Assembly (NCBI GenBank): GCA_024195585.1
Contig: SWBL01000135.1
Coordinates: 1 to 64,000, forward strand
DNA length: 64,000 bases
From: Aureobasidium sp. EXF-3400
Taxonomy: Eukaryota > Ascomycota > Dothideomycetes > Dothideales > Saccotheciaceae
Direction of reading: 5' to 3'
Shown in pieces: positions 21,351-30,454 of this stretch; position 1 is the first letter of the stretch; each line of letters starts with the position of its first letter. The notes beneath the pieces are model-generated. The model did no database searches and had not been told where the DNA came from. It was given only the letters and a program-made list of their open reading frames with translations. Both the position numbers and the translations under genes were made by a program.

Positions 21351-22184
21351 ATGTCGCTTGTCCGTGCTTTCACCACCAGACGGGCTGCCCGCAAGAACTC
21401 AGACCTGGATCGCTCTGCCAGTCAGCGCATCCAGCGTCCCAAGATTTCCGGTCCTATCGAGTTGATCTCGACGACAAACACTCTCGCATACGAGGCCCCT
21501 GACATCTTTGGAACCACTCCCATCACCTACAAGGCAGGAGTCCTTACAACCTCGTCCAGCTCCAACAGTCTGAGCTCGCTCGAGTACAGCGACTCTAGCA
21601 GCATTGGTCACCGCTCTGGAGGCACTTTCACCGACGCTTCTTCCTTTGACGAGTCGCCCATGTCTCCCGAGCCCAACCACCTCAGCTGCTACTTCAAGCC
21701 TTCTGTCTACGACGACCTCCCACAGCACAGCCGTGACACATCTGTCAGCTCTTTCCTTCGCCCATCGTCCAGCGATGTTGCTCCTGTCCTTCCTCAACGC
21801 GCTCCTTCGCACAGCAAGCACGCCCACCAGTTGAGCCACAAGCGATCAGTCTCTCGCGATTTGAGCCACAAGCGCTCCATCTCGCGCACCGCTCCCTCTT
21901 TCCCTGAGGACATCATCACCACCAGAGACTCGACCGACTTCTTCCGTGCTTCTGGACCAGTTTCTCCCCACCCCTTTGGCAAAGAGCTCGAGCAGCTCAG
22001 CGAGGTCGCCGAGGAGTTTGGCAGCACAGTCCGTGACGTCGAGGCCGACGCAGACCGTGTCTTCATGGACGCCCACGGCTTGGACCACTACACTGCCAAC
22101 GACTACATGCTGGAGATTGCAGACATGCTCAACGTCATTTTCGAAGATGAACCCACGCCGTACGAAGAAGCTGGATTTTTCTGA
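21351..22184 (+). CDS. Ser-rich conserved filamentous-fungal protein, function unknown
   Basis: A single 277-residue exon. The N-terminus (MSLVRAFTTRR followed by KISGPIELISTTNTLAYEAPDI) and the C-terminus (ending in an acidic helix with DRVFMDAHGLDHYTANDYMLEIADMLN split by charged residues) are of a type I have seen in hypothetical proteins of many filamentous ascomycetes, so it is likely conserved. The middle is Ser-rich and low in complexity. A ten-residue motif is repeated in tandem near residues 163-181 (LSHKRSVSRD, LSHKRSISR), giving two RSxS sites of the kind phosphorylated by basophilic kinases or bound by 14-3-3. There are no membrane segments. The start is the first ATG after a long CT-rich leader. 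Function is not assigned. Confidence 0.8.
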   Translation: MSLVRAFTTRRAARKNSDLDRSASQRIQRPKISGPIELISTTNTLAYEAPDIFGTTPITYKAGVLTTSSSSNSLSSLEYSDSSSIGHRSGGTFTDASSFDESPMSPEPNHLSCYFKPSVYDDLPQHSRDTSVSSFLRPSSSDVAPVLPQRAPSHSKHAHQLSHKRSVSRDLSHKRSISRTAPSFPEDIITTRDSTDFFRASGPVSPHPFGKELEQLSEVAEEFGSTVRDVEADADRVFMDAHGLDHYTANDYMLEIADMLNVIFEDEPTPYEEAGFF

Positions 22185-23764
22185 TTGCCTACCCTCAAGG
22201 TCAAACAACGGTCGCAAGGCTGGTAACTTGCGGGACCACGGCATCATCAATCCTCGAACCTCTTACTGAGGGACTTCTTCTACGACTCTTCACTTCTTGT
22301 CAATTTCACGTCTGACTCTTCTTTACTTCTTACTCTCTTTTGTTCAACGTTACCAATGGAAGACTGGATCCCTGATGTATTACTGGCGTTTGGGATATGG
22401 ATATTCCCAAAAACGGGCTATGATGATATGATATACTCGGGCGGTCTTCTTGGGAGAGGGCAAACACCCTCGTCCCGTTCACTCTTTATCTTCTTTATTT
22501 TATGACCAAAAATCTAGGCCATACAGCACGCAGGGAAAGGTGGTGCGGTGTCTTACGTAGCTAGATGTAGCAAATGCACTTCTAAGCTTCATCACTCGTT
22601 TTTTCTGATCAATCTTCTCCTGTGCATTGTAGATCCACCAGTATTGGCGTCGGAATGAGAATGTGTCCAGTCTTTTCTCGGGTGACTAGTTCGATAGAGA
22701 TGGCTAATCCCGGCATCTGCTTCTCCGATGGTGGACTGATTCGTACGACAAGTTCGATCTCTGCCCCAGGCTGCCCGTCCACTGCAATTAGCACGGAGAT
22801 TTGCCGGCACCAGCCGACACTATTGACACCAGTCCTCTTAGGCAAGCCATGCCACGACCACGTTGTTTGACAGCAATGAGACGAGAGTTGACAGGGTGTC
22901 AGAGTGTCAGGCGTAGTTAAAGGAGGGGTATTGAGCGGTCAACAGGGAGTCGTGGCGGTCAAGAAGTATGGCAGACAAGAAGAGCCGGATAGCAGTCAAG
23001 CAATCGAAATGTAGTATAGGCTAGTTTGAAACCCCAGGCACAAAATCAAGGCAATTAGCATGGCTGCAGCGAATGCCGAAAGAGATGAGATGGCCGGCAT
23101 GAAGAGCCGAACGCATGAGGAACAGAGATCACGGTACTACATCTTGTCAAGTGACGATAAGATAGAGCTGGCTTAAGGTAAGATGGATAGCTGGTAAAGA
23201 GGCCAAGGATATTGCTAGTAGGTGCAGACTCCGTGGACATGTCGATCGAGCTGGTGCGTGGAGGCGGAAGGTTTAAGAGTGATCCGAAACGGAAGGAGCC
23301 GAGAGGGACCGCGGGACTCGGGGAGGGCTTTCCCTTGTTTATCTCGTCCGTAGATTCGATTGCAAGAACAACAACAATACTTTGCTCTCCACAGTGCGAC
23401 ACCATCTCGTCATCAACCCCCAGATCCATTCATCAGAAGCCCTGTTGAACTCGGCCACATCGCCTCGCTGTTGTTGCTCGCTGTTGCCTTCAAGCTATTG
23501 TTGCGCCAGTTTTGATTGCCCCGCTCGACCGCTGCGGTTTGATATCAACCCACGCGCAACCCGACAGCCGCATCTCGCACTCAGCCAACCTCAGCATCGC
23601 TCGTCGCTTTACCTCTAGTCGTGTTTCCGAGAAACATTGCGAATCAGGGGCTGCACCACAGACACCGCTTGTCTCTCACCCAACATCCGTGACCGCATCT
23701 GCCAAAAGCTCTTAAACAGCCCACATCTCTGCCTAACAGCTTCAACCCAAATCAACACTTCACA
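22185..23764. other. Intergenic region before CKS1
   Basis: The first 400 bases are T-rich 3' flank of the Ser-rich gene. A minus-strand frame without ATG at 22845-22609 encodes protein-like sequence (ISVLIAVDGQPGAEIELVV) and might be an exon fragment; I could not extend it with confidence. The last 350 bases before CKS1 are C/T-rich (leader). No other gene is seen. Confidence 0.4.
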
Positions 23765-24269
23765 ATGGCCAACATGGACATTGACGCTACGCGCCGCAAC
23801 AAGAAGCCGCGTCCTTTGAGCGACTCTGAGCGCGAGCGCCTGGACGAGTTTATCGAGAGCATCCACTACTCGTCGAGGTGAGAAGATCTTTTATCAAGAC
23901 ATGTGATCAATGCTGATTTGCGCAGATACTCCGACGATCACTTCGAGTACAGACACGTACAGCTGCCCAAGCAGATGCTCAAGGCGATACCAAAGGAGTA
24001 CTTTGACGGTTCGCGAGGCACTCTCAAGCTGCTGTGGGAGGACGAGTGGAGAGCTTTGGGAATCACTCAGGTATGTGCCATTTTACACCACAACACCCGA
24101 ACACAACACTAATCGTATTGCAGAGTCTGGGATGGGAACACTACGAGGTCCACGAGCCCGAGCCGCACATTCTGCTCTTCAAGTGAGTCTTGTCTACATG
24201 CGCTCAACGCCTCCATCAAGCTGACATCAACTCAGGCGCCCCATCAACTACCAGCCTCCAGTGCACTAG
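23765..24269 (+). CDS. CKS1: Cyclin-dependent kinase regulatory subunit Cks1/Suc1
   Basis: Four short exons: 23765-23877, 23926-24070, 24124-24182 and 24236-24269, about 116 residues, all with GTRNGT-type donors (GTGAGA, GTATGT, GTGAGT). Cks1 binds the CDK catalytic subunit and docks phosphothreonine-containing substrates during the cell cycle. The Cks fold is complete: [29 protein letters not shown], then [31 protein letters not shown] and RPINYQPP. The [10 protein letters not shown] hinge controls strand-exchanged dimers in the family. Length is normal for the family. Start is the first ATG after a CT-rich leader. Confidence 0.96.
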
Positions 24270-25287
24270 GAGTCACTGCCCACGATGAAGACGACGGTGA
24301 TGATCTCCATGATGCTCGACTGCTATTAGACCCTGTACCTGTTCGAATCTCTGATCGAACCGCGACTCAAGCCACAGCTGCGTCAGAGCGATACGCGTTC
24401 TCAGACCCCCTTCACAACCACAGAGCACAGTCCGGGCTTGAAACACAAACCACAAAAATATCAAATACAGCTTTTCTTGTACCCAACTTCTCCAGACTCG
24501 AGCGCCAAAAACAAACACAGTCTCACGCGCCCTCAACCGTCATCGAACAAAACACATGCTTTCTCACGACTTGCCTGACTTGCTGGATTTTGCCTTGCTT
24601 CATTTGATCTTTTACGACCACGCAGCTCGGCGATCCCAAGCGATGGATGTTGATGGCTATCTCCTTGTTTTCTCTGCTTTGTTCCTATCTGCACACTGCA
24701 AGGCGTTTCTCTAGCTGCTCGTTCTTCTGCTTCACGGGAAAGGGGTATTGCATTTGTTGGTTTCTGTTTCTAAGTCCGGTTTCAATTCGGCGAGCAGGGA
24801 ATGAGGGTCGATTTTCAGCGCCTGGACAGCTTTGCTTTTCTTTCCTGCTTCTTCTTTTGCTTTTTCCTTGTATAAATGGGGCGGTTTCTTCAACCAAGTA
24901 TTGTACTTAGGCTTGCAAAAAGAGAGAAATGAAACATGAGAATATATCAATTCAGCAGTATCCTAGCATTACATGAGCTATAAAGTGCTATAAAGTGGTA
25001 AATAGCAAGGTAGAGGCTGGTTAAATGTCTCCTATGTTTCAATTCCTTGAATGTATAACGTGCTTCTGGAGTGCCCACTGACTAGGCTTAGGCATAAACT
25101 CGTATCGTGCGCCAAAAGCACTATGCATAGCAACCACAGTCCTGATCAGACTTGGCCCTGTCAGGATCGTCACGCCAGGCGTCCAATACAGACTTACCAT
25201 ATTCGTCCTACAACATGCTTCTACAACCTAGGTCTTGGAATGAAGAACAACACGCTCTAGAGAAGTTGGAGTACCTTAATGACCTAC
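24270..25287. other. Convergent 3' flanks of CKS1 and USB1
   Basis: About 1 kb with no supported gene. A perfect inverted repeat GTTCGA-ATCTCTGA-TCGAAC lies at 24341-24360 in the CKS1 3' flank. From about 24650 the strand is T-rich. Tandem near-copies of TATAAAGTG occur around 24980. Confidence 0.5.
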
Positions 25288-26264
25288 TCAACTAAACAGA
25301 CCACCCTTTATTCTAGAAGAGTGTGGTTGCTTACTCCCAATCGGCAGAGCAGTGACGGTCTGACCTATGCGAATCTTGACCGCATCAAAAGACACGACCA
25401 TGTTCTCGCAGAGCTCCTTGACAATGGCGTCAACATCTGGTTGCATTTTGAGATCATCGTCTTGCAGGTTACGATCCGGTGATGGCAATGACCAAGCGAT
25501 GCTGATGTGGAAGTAGGGCGAAAAGTCGTGGCTTCCTGCTTGGCGCTTGAGTTTTGTGTAGAGTTGGGGTTGGTTGTATTCGATAGCTGCTTTGTTACTG
25601 GCGCTGAGGAGATGGTTTAGTAGGGTTAGAGCGCTGGGATCTGTTTGTTGAGCGTCTTGGACGCGGAGGACGAGAAAGTAGCGGCTGTTGTCATCGTTGG
25701 CATGCCATGAGAGTGAAGCAGGGCGTACTGTGATAGGGTGTCGTAGCGAGCGAGTGACTGAAGTTAAGCCTTCTGTGATGGTGTCCAGAAAAGAGTCTTT
25801 GTTCTCGGTACGCAATACTAATGGCGCACTTAACGAGATGTGCAGGGGCAGTGGAACCTGAAGTGGTGTCTGCAGTAGAGAGTGCACATTCGAAGATTCT
25901 GGCAAGGCTTTGAGCAGGTTGTTCAGTGTGTCATGTTCAGCTGGGGATGGCAACCCTGTGGAGTGAGGCTGTGTAAGTATGGTTGAGCTCTTCCCTTAAA
26001 TTGCAAAACTTGCGACATACATTCAAGATAGACATGGGTGGGCCAATTTCCCTCGACATGCTTGACGACGCGTTTGCGTCCGTGGTGCAATGACGGATCG
26101 TCAGTGTTGCTGACGCGGACGCTGGACGAATAAAGATTTAAAAACGATGCGGGCAGTGGTGGTGGTAGGTCGTCGTCGTCTTTTTGGTCTGCTGCTTTCT
26201 TGATCCGCTTGGCCACGGGCTCGTCGTCTTCCTCGTCCGAATCCGAGTAGCCGACTAGGTTCAT
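25288..26264 (-). CDS. USB1: U6 snRNA phosphodiesterase Usb1
   Basis: Exon 1 is 26264-26021 and exon 2 is 25955-25288, about 303 residues. Usb1 is a 2H-family 3'-5' exoribonuclease that trims the 3' end of U6 snRNA in the nucleus. Both catalytic His-x-Ser motifs are present: LHISLS (His120) and FHISIAW (His232). The N-terminus MNLVGYSDSDEEDDEPVAKR is the typical acidic start with a nuclear signal, and the THVYLEW segment that bridges the intron (Trp codon split T|GG) is a family hallmark. The C-terminus (KIRIGQTVTALPI) closes the fold. An upstream in-frame ATG at 26387 exists, but the family start is at 26264. It is divergent from PAL1. Confidence 0.92.
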
Positions 26265-26576
26265 TGTCTGCACTATCGACGGATCAATATACAACCGAGA
26301 GGTGGAACTGGGAAGTCGGCGGATGTCAAAGGATCTGGGGAAAAAAGACTCCCCAATGACATGTGCACTGTGCAGCGTGCGCGGCATGACGTCGCCTTAG
26401 AAAAGTGTGTGATGCGAACGACGGAGTGAGGAAGGAGCGGCTCACGATGGATCCATGCCTAATTTTTAGACTACTTGTACCTGCGCCGTCCTGCTGACCT
26501 TCCCTTCCAACATCTTGCTTCTCGTTTCCTGCAGTGCGACACTTATCAAACTTACATCGTAATCCAAAATTATATC
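26265..26576. promoter_or_regulatory. Shared divergent promoter, USB1 / PAL1
   Basis: 312 bases between divergent start codons. The PAL1 side is CT-rich (CTGCTGACCTTCCCTTCC). No TATA box is seen on either side. Confidence 0.55.
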
Positions 26577-27831
26577 ATGGCAGGTGTTAGCGCAAAAGAG
26601 GTAAGATCCGAGCTCTCTCTTCGTATCCAGCCAGAACACCCCCACTCACTACTCATGTCCAGGCTCAAGCCTACCTCATTGATCCCCTCAATGCTCCGGA
26701 GCCATCACAGGAAACTGGCCCCGGCACGCACTTCTACCCTCCTACGGCCACCAAGACTGCATCTCCTGTAGCATCGCCTACTGCATCTTCTCCTTCATCG
26801 TCCAAGAACCCTTTCCGTGACTCCATGAGCGGAAAGGGTGCCCAAGCACATGTCCGTCATTCCAGCAGAAGCTCGACCGGCAGCAACTCCAAGTTCCCAG
26901 ACTTCCAAGAGGGCTCTTCTTCTTCCCACCGTCGCAACTACAGTGGTGAACATCGCATGGGCGAGTCATCTGGAACTCGTCCTCGCAGAACCAGCTCGCT
27001 TAGTCAACGCTATCAGGGAGATCAGTCTCACCAGCCTCTGAACATGCTTAGAAAGGACAGCAAGAAGGCCTACCGTGCTCCTCACCTCAACAAGCGCCAT
27101 ATTCCTGGTGCTGACTTGATCGACCGCCTCGATCCTACCCCCAACAAGCTGCCCTACCACCACGAAGGTCCTTATGACGCTGCTCTGTTGGCTCGTAACA
27201 CCAGCTACAAGTCCAGCCCCATCGCCGCCCTGGAGGACTCTAACAGAGAAGCTCTCAAGGCCACTCCTGCCGAGAAGATCAAGGATGCTCTCGAGAAACA
27301 CAAGCCTCTTGATGGCGTTGCCGTTGTTCCTCCTGGTGAACGTGACCAGCTTGGCCGTGTCTACAACTACGAGGAGGGAACCGACATGATGCGTGAGGGT
27401 AACCCTGAGGGCGGTGCTTACAAGCGATGGGATGGAGAGGTGAGTTCTCCATATGACATTTACTCCGATTGAATATACTGACCAATTCTCAGGAGTACGA
27501 CAAGGATGACCTCGAGGGCGTGGGTGAACCTGCATTCTCTCTCGACCGTGCACTCAAGGCCCACACCATCCACGAGCGCGACTTTGATGGCCAGCGTGGT
27601 ATTGAGCTGTCAGACCGTCCGCTCATGAGCGACTACGACAAGTCAAGGGACAGAAAGAAGCTTGACGAGCGTGACCCCGTTGAAATTGCTGGTGGTGCAT
27701 CTCGTTACGCTGACCTTGTAACGGCGGCCGACACTGACGCTCACACTGTCAACCGAACAAGCAGCTTGCGCAAAGTAAGCGACGGTCTCAAGAAGAGACT
27801 GAGCACGAGAAGAAGACGTCAAGACGAGTAA
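26577..27831 (+). CDS. PAL1: Pal1-family cell-morphology protein
   Basis: Exons are 26577-26600, 26663-27439 and 27493-27831, about 379 residues; exon 1 encodes only MAGVSAKE. Pal1 proteins sit at sites of polarised growth and endocytosis and maintain cylindrical cell shape. The conserved core is visible as KRHIPGADLIDRLDPT, LPYHHEGPYDAALLARN and YNYEEGTDMM. The remainder is Ser/Arg-rich and probably disordered, ending in a basic tail (KKRLSTRRRRQDE). Both introns are phase 0. The assignment rests on the core; the flanks are low complexity. Confidence 0.85.
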
Positions 27832-28475
27832 AGCTTTATGAGCTGCTCATTGAATGTTTCCTTTGTCATTTCTTCTTTTTTTTCCACATATTTTCGATGC
27901 GATAGATTGTACATCCTTAGGATGATGACGGATGGATGGAACCGGAGGGTCGGGATGGTATCGGCCTAGATGGCCTTGATAAATTGTATGATAAGGACTT
28001 GTATGAATAATACCCTATGGATATCCACCTTGAAACGAAAGTAAATCATGGTAGAATGATTGATGTGTGAAACTTTTACAAGTGTGTGAGCGTTCAGAAG
28101 GATGGAAGAGCTGTGATTTGCATACTGTCAAGCGCAGCTTTCATGTATACTTATCCCAAGAACACGAATTTAATCATATATGTTGTTCACCACATGCTAT
28201 TAACTCAAGAGAGATACAATGAGGTCTTAATAGGACTAGGAACATAAGTAGTCAGATTGAAGGACATATGAAAGGACACTGCGGTCGTACACGCTGTCGA
28301 TGGCTCAAAAATGCTTGTCGAGGATACAACCCTGTCAATACACTTCATCTTGGCATCCAATCATATTTTGTATGGACAATATTCGATGAGGCCGAGCGTC
28401 TCAGATACACATCGGCAAAGAGTAGGAAGAAGTTTAGTCTTGGAAATTCTACAAAGATACGCTTTTTCAACAAGA
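27832..28475. other. Convergent 3' flanks of PAL1 and PWP1
   Basis: AT-rich intergenic DNA after PAL1 with a T-run near 27880. A palindromic GGCC-TAGAT-GGCC word lies near 27964. No coding frame with ATG and family resemblance was found. Confidence 0.5.
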
Positions 28476-30167
28476 TTACTCCGACATGCTCTCCCAACCA
28501 CGCTCATCAGCACCAGCCTCATCCTCATTCTCCTCCTCATCTTCATCACTGTCGTCGCTAGCCTCGTCGTCATTGGCAACAGCGACAAGTCTCTCCTTGA
28601 CCTCTGTAGCGTCAATGCCCTTGACACGACCGGCAAAGGCTTCACGGACAGCTCTGTTGGTACTGGTATCCCAGACCTGCACAGCACCCTTTGATCCTGC
28701 AACAGCAAGACGGAAAGCTACTGCATCGTCAGGAGCAAAGTTTGTAGAGAATACACGACCCACACCGAGGTCGCGAGATACCACCATGGAGGGTTGGTTG
28801 GTGGCTTGATCGACGTTCCAGAGCTTGACTGTGCGGTCTGTGGATGCGGTGGCGATGAAACCGGGGACAGTGGGGTTGAGGGCGAATGAGGACACGGCCG
28901 ACTCGTGGGCTTGCAGGCGCCAGATGGCTTGGGTCTTTTCGGGGGTGGAGGGAGCGTTGCGTGCATCAAAGGCGTATAGGATACCGCTTTCGGTGGAGAC
29001 GTAGAAGACGTGCTCGTTGTGAGGGTCCCAGCGGACTTGCTCGACATCCGAGTCGACGCCCCAGCGCTTGGGCTTGGTGCCCTCTGCGGCGCGCAGGTCG
29101 GCGACGCAGACGGTACGGTCGTAGGAGCCGGTCAAGAGGATGGTCGAGTGGGCTTCGTGGGGGTGGAATTGCAGGGCGCAGACCTTGTCTGTGTGGAAAT
29201 CGTTGTAGGATTTTGCGCACTGGCCGGTGCTAAGGTCCCAGAGCTTGACGGTGCAGTCGGCTGAGGCGGAGGCCAAAAGGTTGCGGTGGAAGCGGTTGGC
29301 GGACAGGGCGAGGACGGAGTCGATGTGGTATTTGTCGTTGATCTGCTTGCTCTTTCTCTTCTTCTTTTTCTTCTGGCCGGGCATGGTCGGTGCTGCCGAG
29401 ATCTCTGCGGTGCCCTGACCAAGGACGGCGTTGGGGTACATGCAGTCGATGGTGTCGAGATCCCAGATCTCAATGTCCGGGTCCATGGTACCAACAGCGA
29501 CGAAGTTTGCCTTTTGGCCCTCAGGAACGGGCTCGCCAGGCTTGGAGATGGGCATGTTGAGCCATTCGACGGCTAGCGGAATGGCGGGCAGCATGATGTC
29601 GTGGTGGACGTACAGGTTGTCGGCATCGTCCTCGTAGACGTAGCACTCGAGATGGGCGACCTCATCTTCGATGCGCGCGGCCAGCAGCATGTTGTCGGTA
29701 GGCAGGATCTGCATCTCCTCGCGCTCCTCGTCGTCCGACTCCTCGCCCTCCTTGAGAGTGATGTAGGGGTCCTCTGCGTTGGAGCCGTGGAAGGCCAGGT
29801 TGCGTACGTTTCCGAACATGCTCAAGGAGCCATCGCCTTCTCCTTCCTCGTTCTCGACGGCAACATCGTTGTCGTAGTTTTCCAGGTCGTATTCCTTCAA
29901 GTCGTCATCCTGGAGGTCGATGTCTTGTGTCGCGGCGCCGGTCGCATGTGTCTCGTCATCGTCGTCGTCGTCGCTCTCCTCCGTTTTGGCAACCTTCTCG
30001 CCATTCAGCTCGGCTTGGGCCTCAGCGAGGTCATCCTTTGCATCGTCGAGTTCCAGCTTGGCCAGCTTGGAGATGCGCTCAAACTCCTCCTCGTCGAATG
30101 TGTATTTCGTGGGGAAGGGTGCCGCAAAGCCTCGCGGCACCCACGCTGTTGCTGTGATCATCGACAT
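28476..30167 (-). CDS. PWP1: WD40 ribosome-biogenesis protein Pwp1
   Basis: A single 563-residue exon. Pwp1 (periodic tryptophan protein 1) is a nucleolar WD40 protein needed for pre-60S assembly. The N-terminus MITATAWVPRGFAAPFPTKY is a family signature, followed by an acidic region (EESDDDDDDETH, DLQDDDLKEYDLENYDND). A QKKKKKRKSKQ basic block precedes the propeller. WD repeats run from about residue 270 to 500, with SADCTVKLWDL, GSYDRTVCVADL, STDRTVKLWNV and GAVQVWDT clearly seen. It ends in an acidic tail. It shares a 287-base divergent promoter with PRP16. Confidence 0.94.
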   Translation of the reverse strand: MSMITATAWVPRGFAAPFPTKYTFDEEEFERISKLAKLELDDAKDDLAEAQAELNGEKVAKTEESDDDDDDETHATGAATQDIDLQDDDLKEYDLENYDNDVAVENEEGEGDGSLSMFGNVRNLAFHGSNAEDPYITLKEGEESDDEEREEMQILPTDNMLLAARIEDEVAHLECYVYEDDADNLYVHHDIMLPAIPLAVEWLNMPISKPGEPVPEGQKANFVAVGTMDPDIEIWDLDTIDCMYPNAVLGQGTAEISAAPTMPGQKKKKKRKSKQINDKYHIDSVLALSANRFHRNLLASASADCTVKLWDLSTGQCAKSYNDFHTDKVCALQFHPHEAHSTILLTGSYDRTVCVADLRAAEGTKPKRWGVDSDVEQVRWDPHNEHVFYVSTESGILYAFDARNAPSTPEKTQAIWRLQAHESAVSSFALNPTVPGFIATASTDRTVKLWNVDQATNQPSMVVSRDLGVGRVFSTNFAPDDAVAFRLAVAGSKGAVQVWDTSTNRAVREAFAGRVKGIDATEVKERLVAVANDDEASDDSDEDEEENEDEAGADERGWESMSE

Positions 30168-30454
30168 GTTGTGTGTGTTATGTCCGAATGATCAAAGAAA
30201 AAAAGCACCTGCTCTCGAAACTTTGATAATTTTCGAGGCGCGTAACGCGGGGAAGACTTGGGCCCGGAAGTGCCAAGTGCCTCGCCGCAAGCTCGTATAG
30301 GCCGCAGTCGGTCTTGCATGTGCTTAGATCTGGGCTGGAAACGTCCGTCACTGTTCTCTATTGATCTCATCGACTGTTCAGTAGTAACTCATGCCATCGC
30401 GTCACAGCTCGTTCTTTTGACTTGAATCAATCAAGCATACCTCACAACTCACAA
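30168..30454. promoter_or_regulatory. Shared divergent promoter, PWP1 / PRP16
   Basis: 287 bases between the two divergent start codons; both genes serve RNA or ribosome metabolism. No TATA box is visible. The region contains CpG-rich blocks (GGCGCGTAACGCGGGG near 30237). Confidence 0.55.

Noticed and set aside
24341..24360. B-box-like GTTCGAATC as a tRNA gene
   Set aside because: It is half of a GTTCGA...TCGAAC inverted repeat in the CKS1 3' flank; no acceptor stem, D arm or anticodon arm can be built around it.
29601..30191. 196-codon plus-strand frame antisense to PWP1
   Set aside because: It is valine/leucine-rich from the antisense of an acidic coding region and is a shadow.
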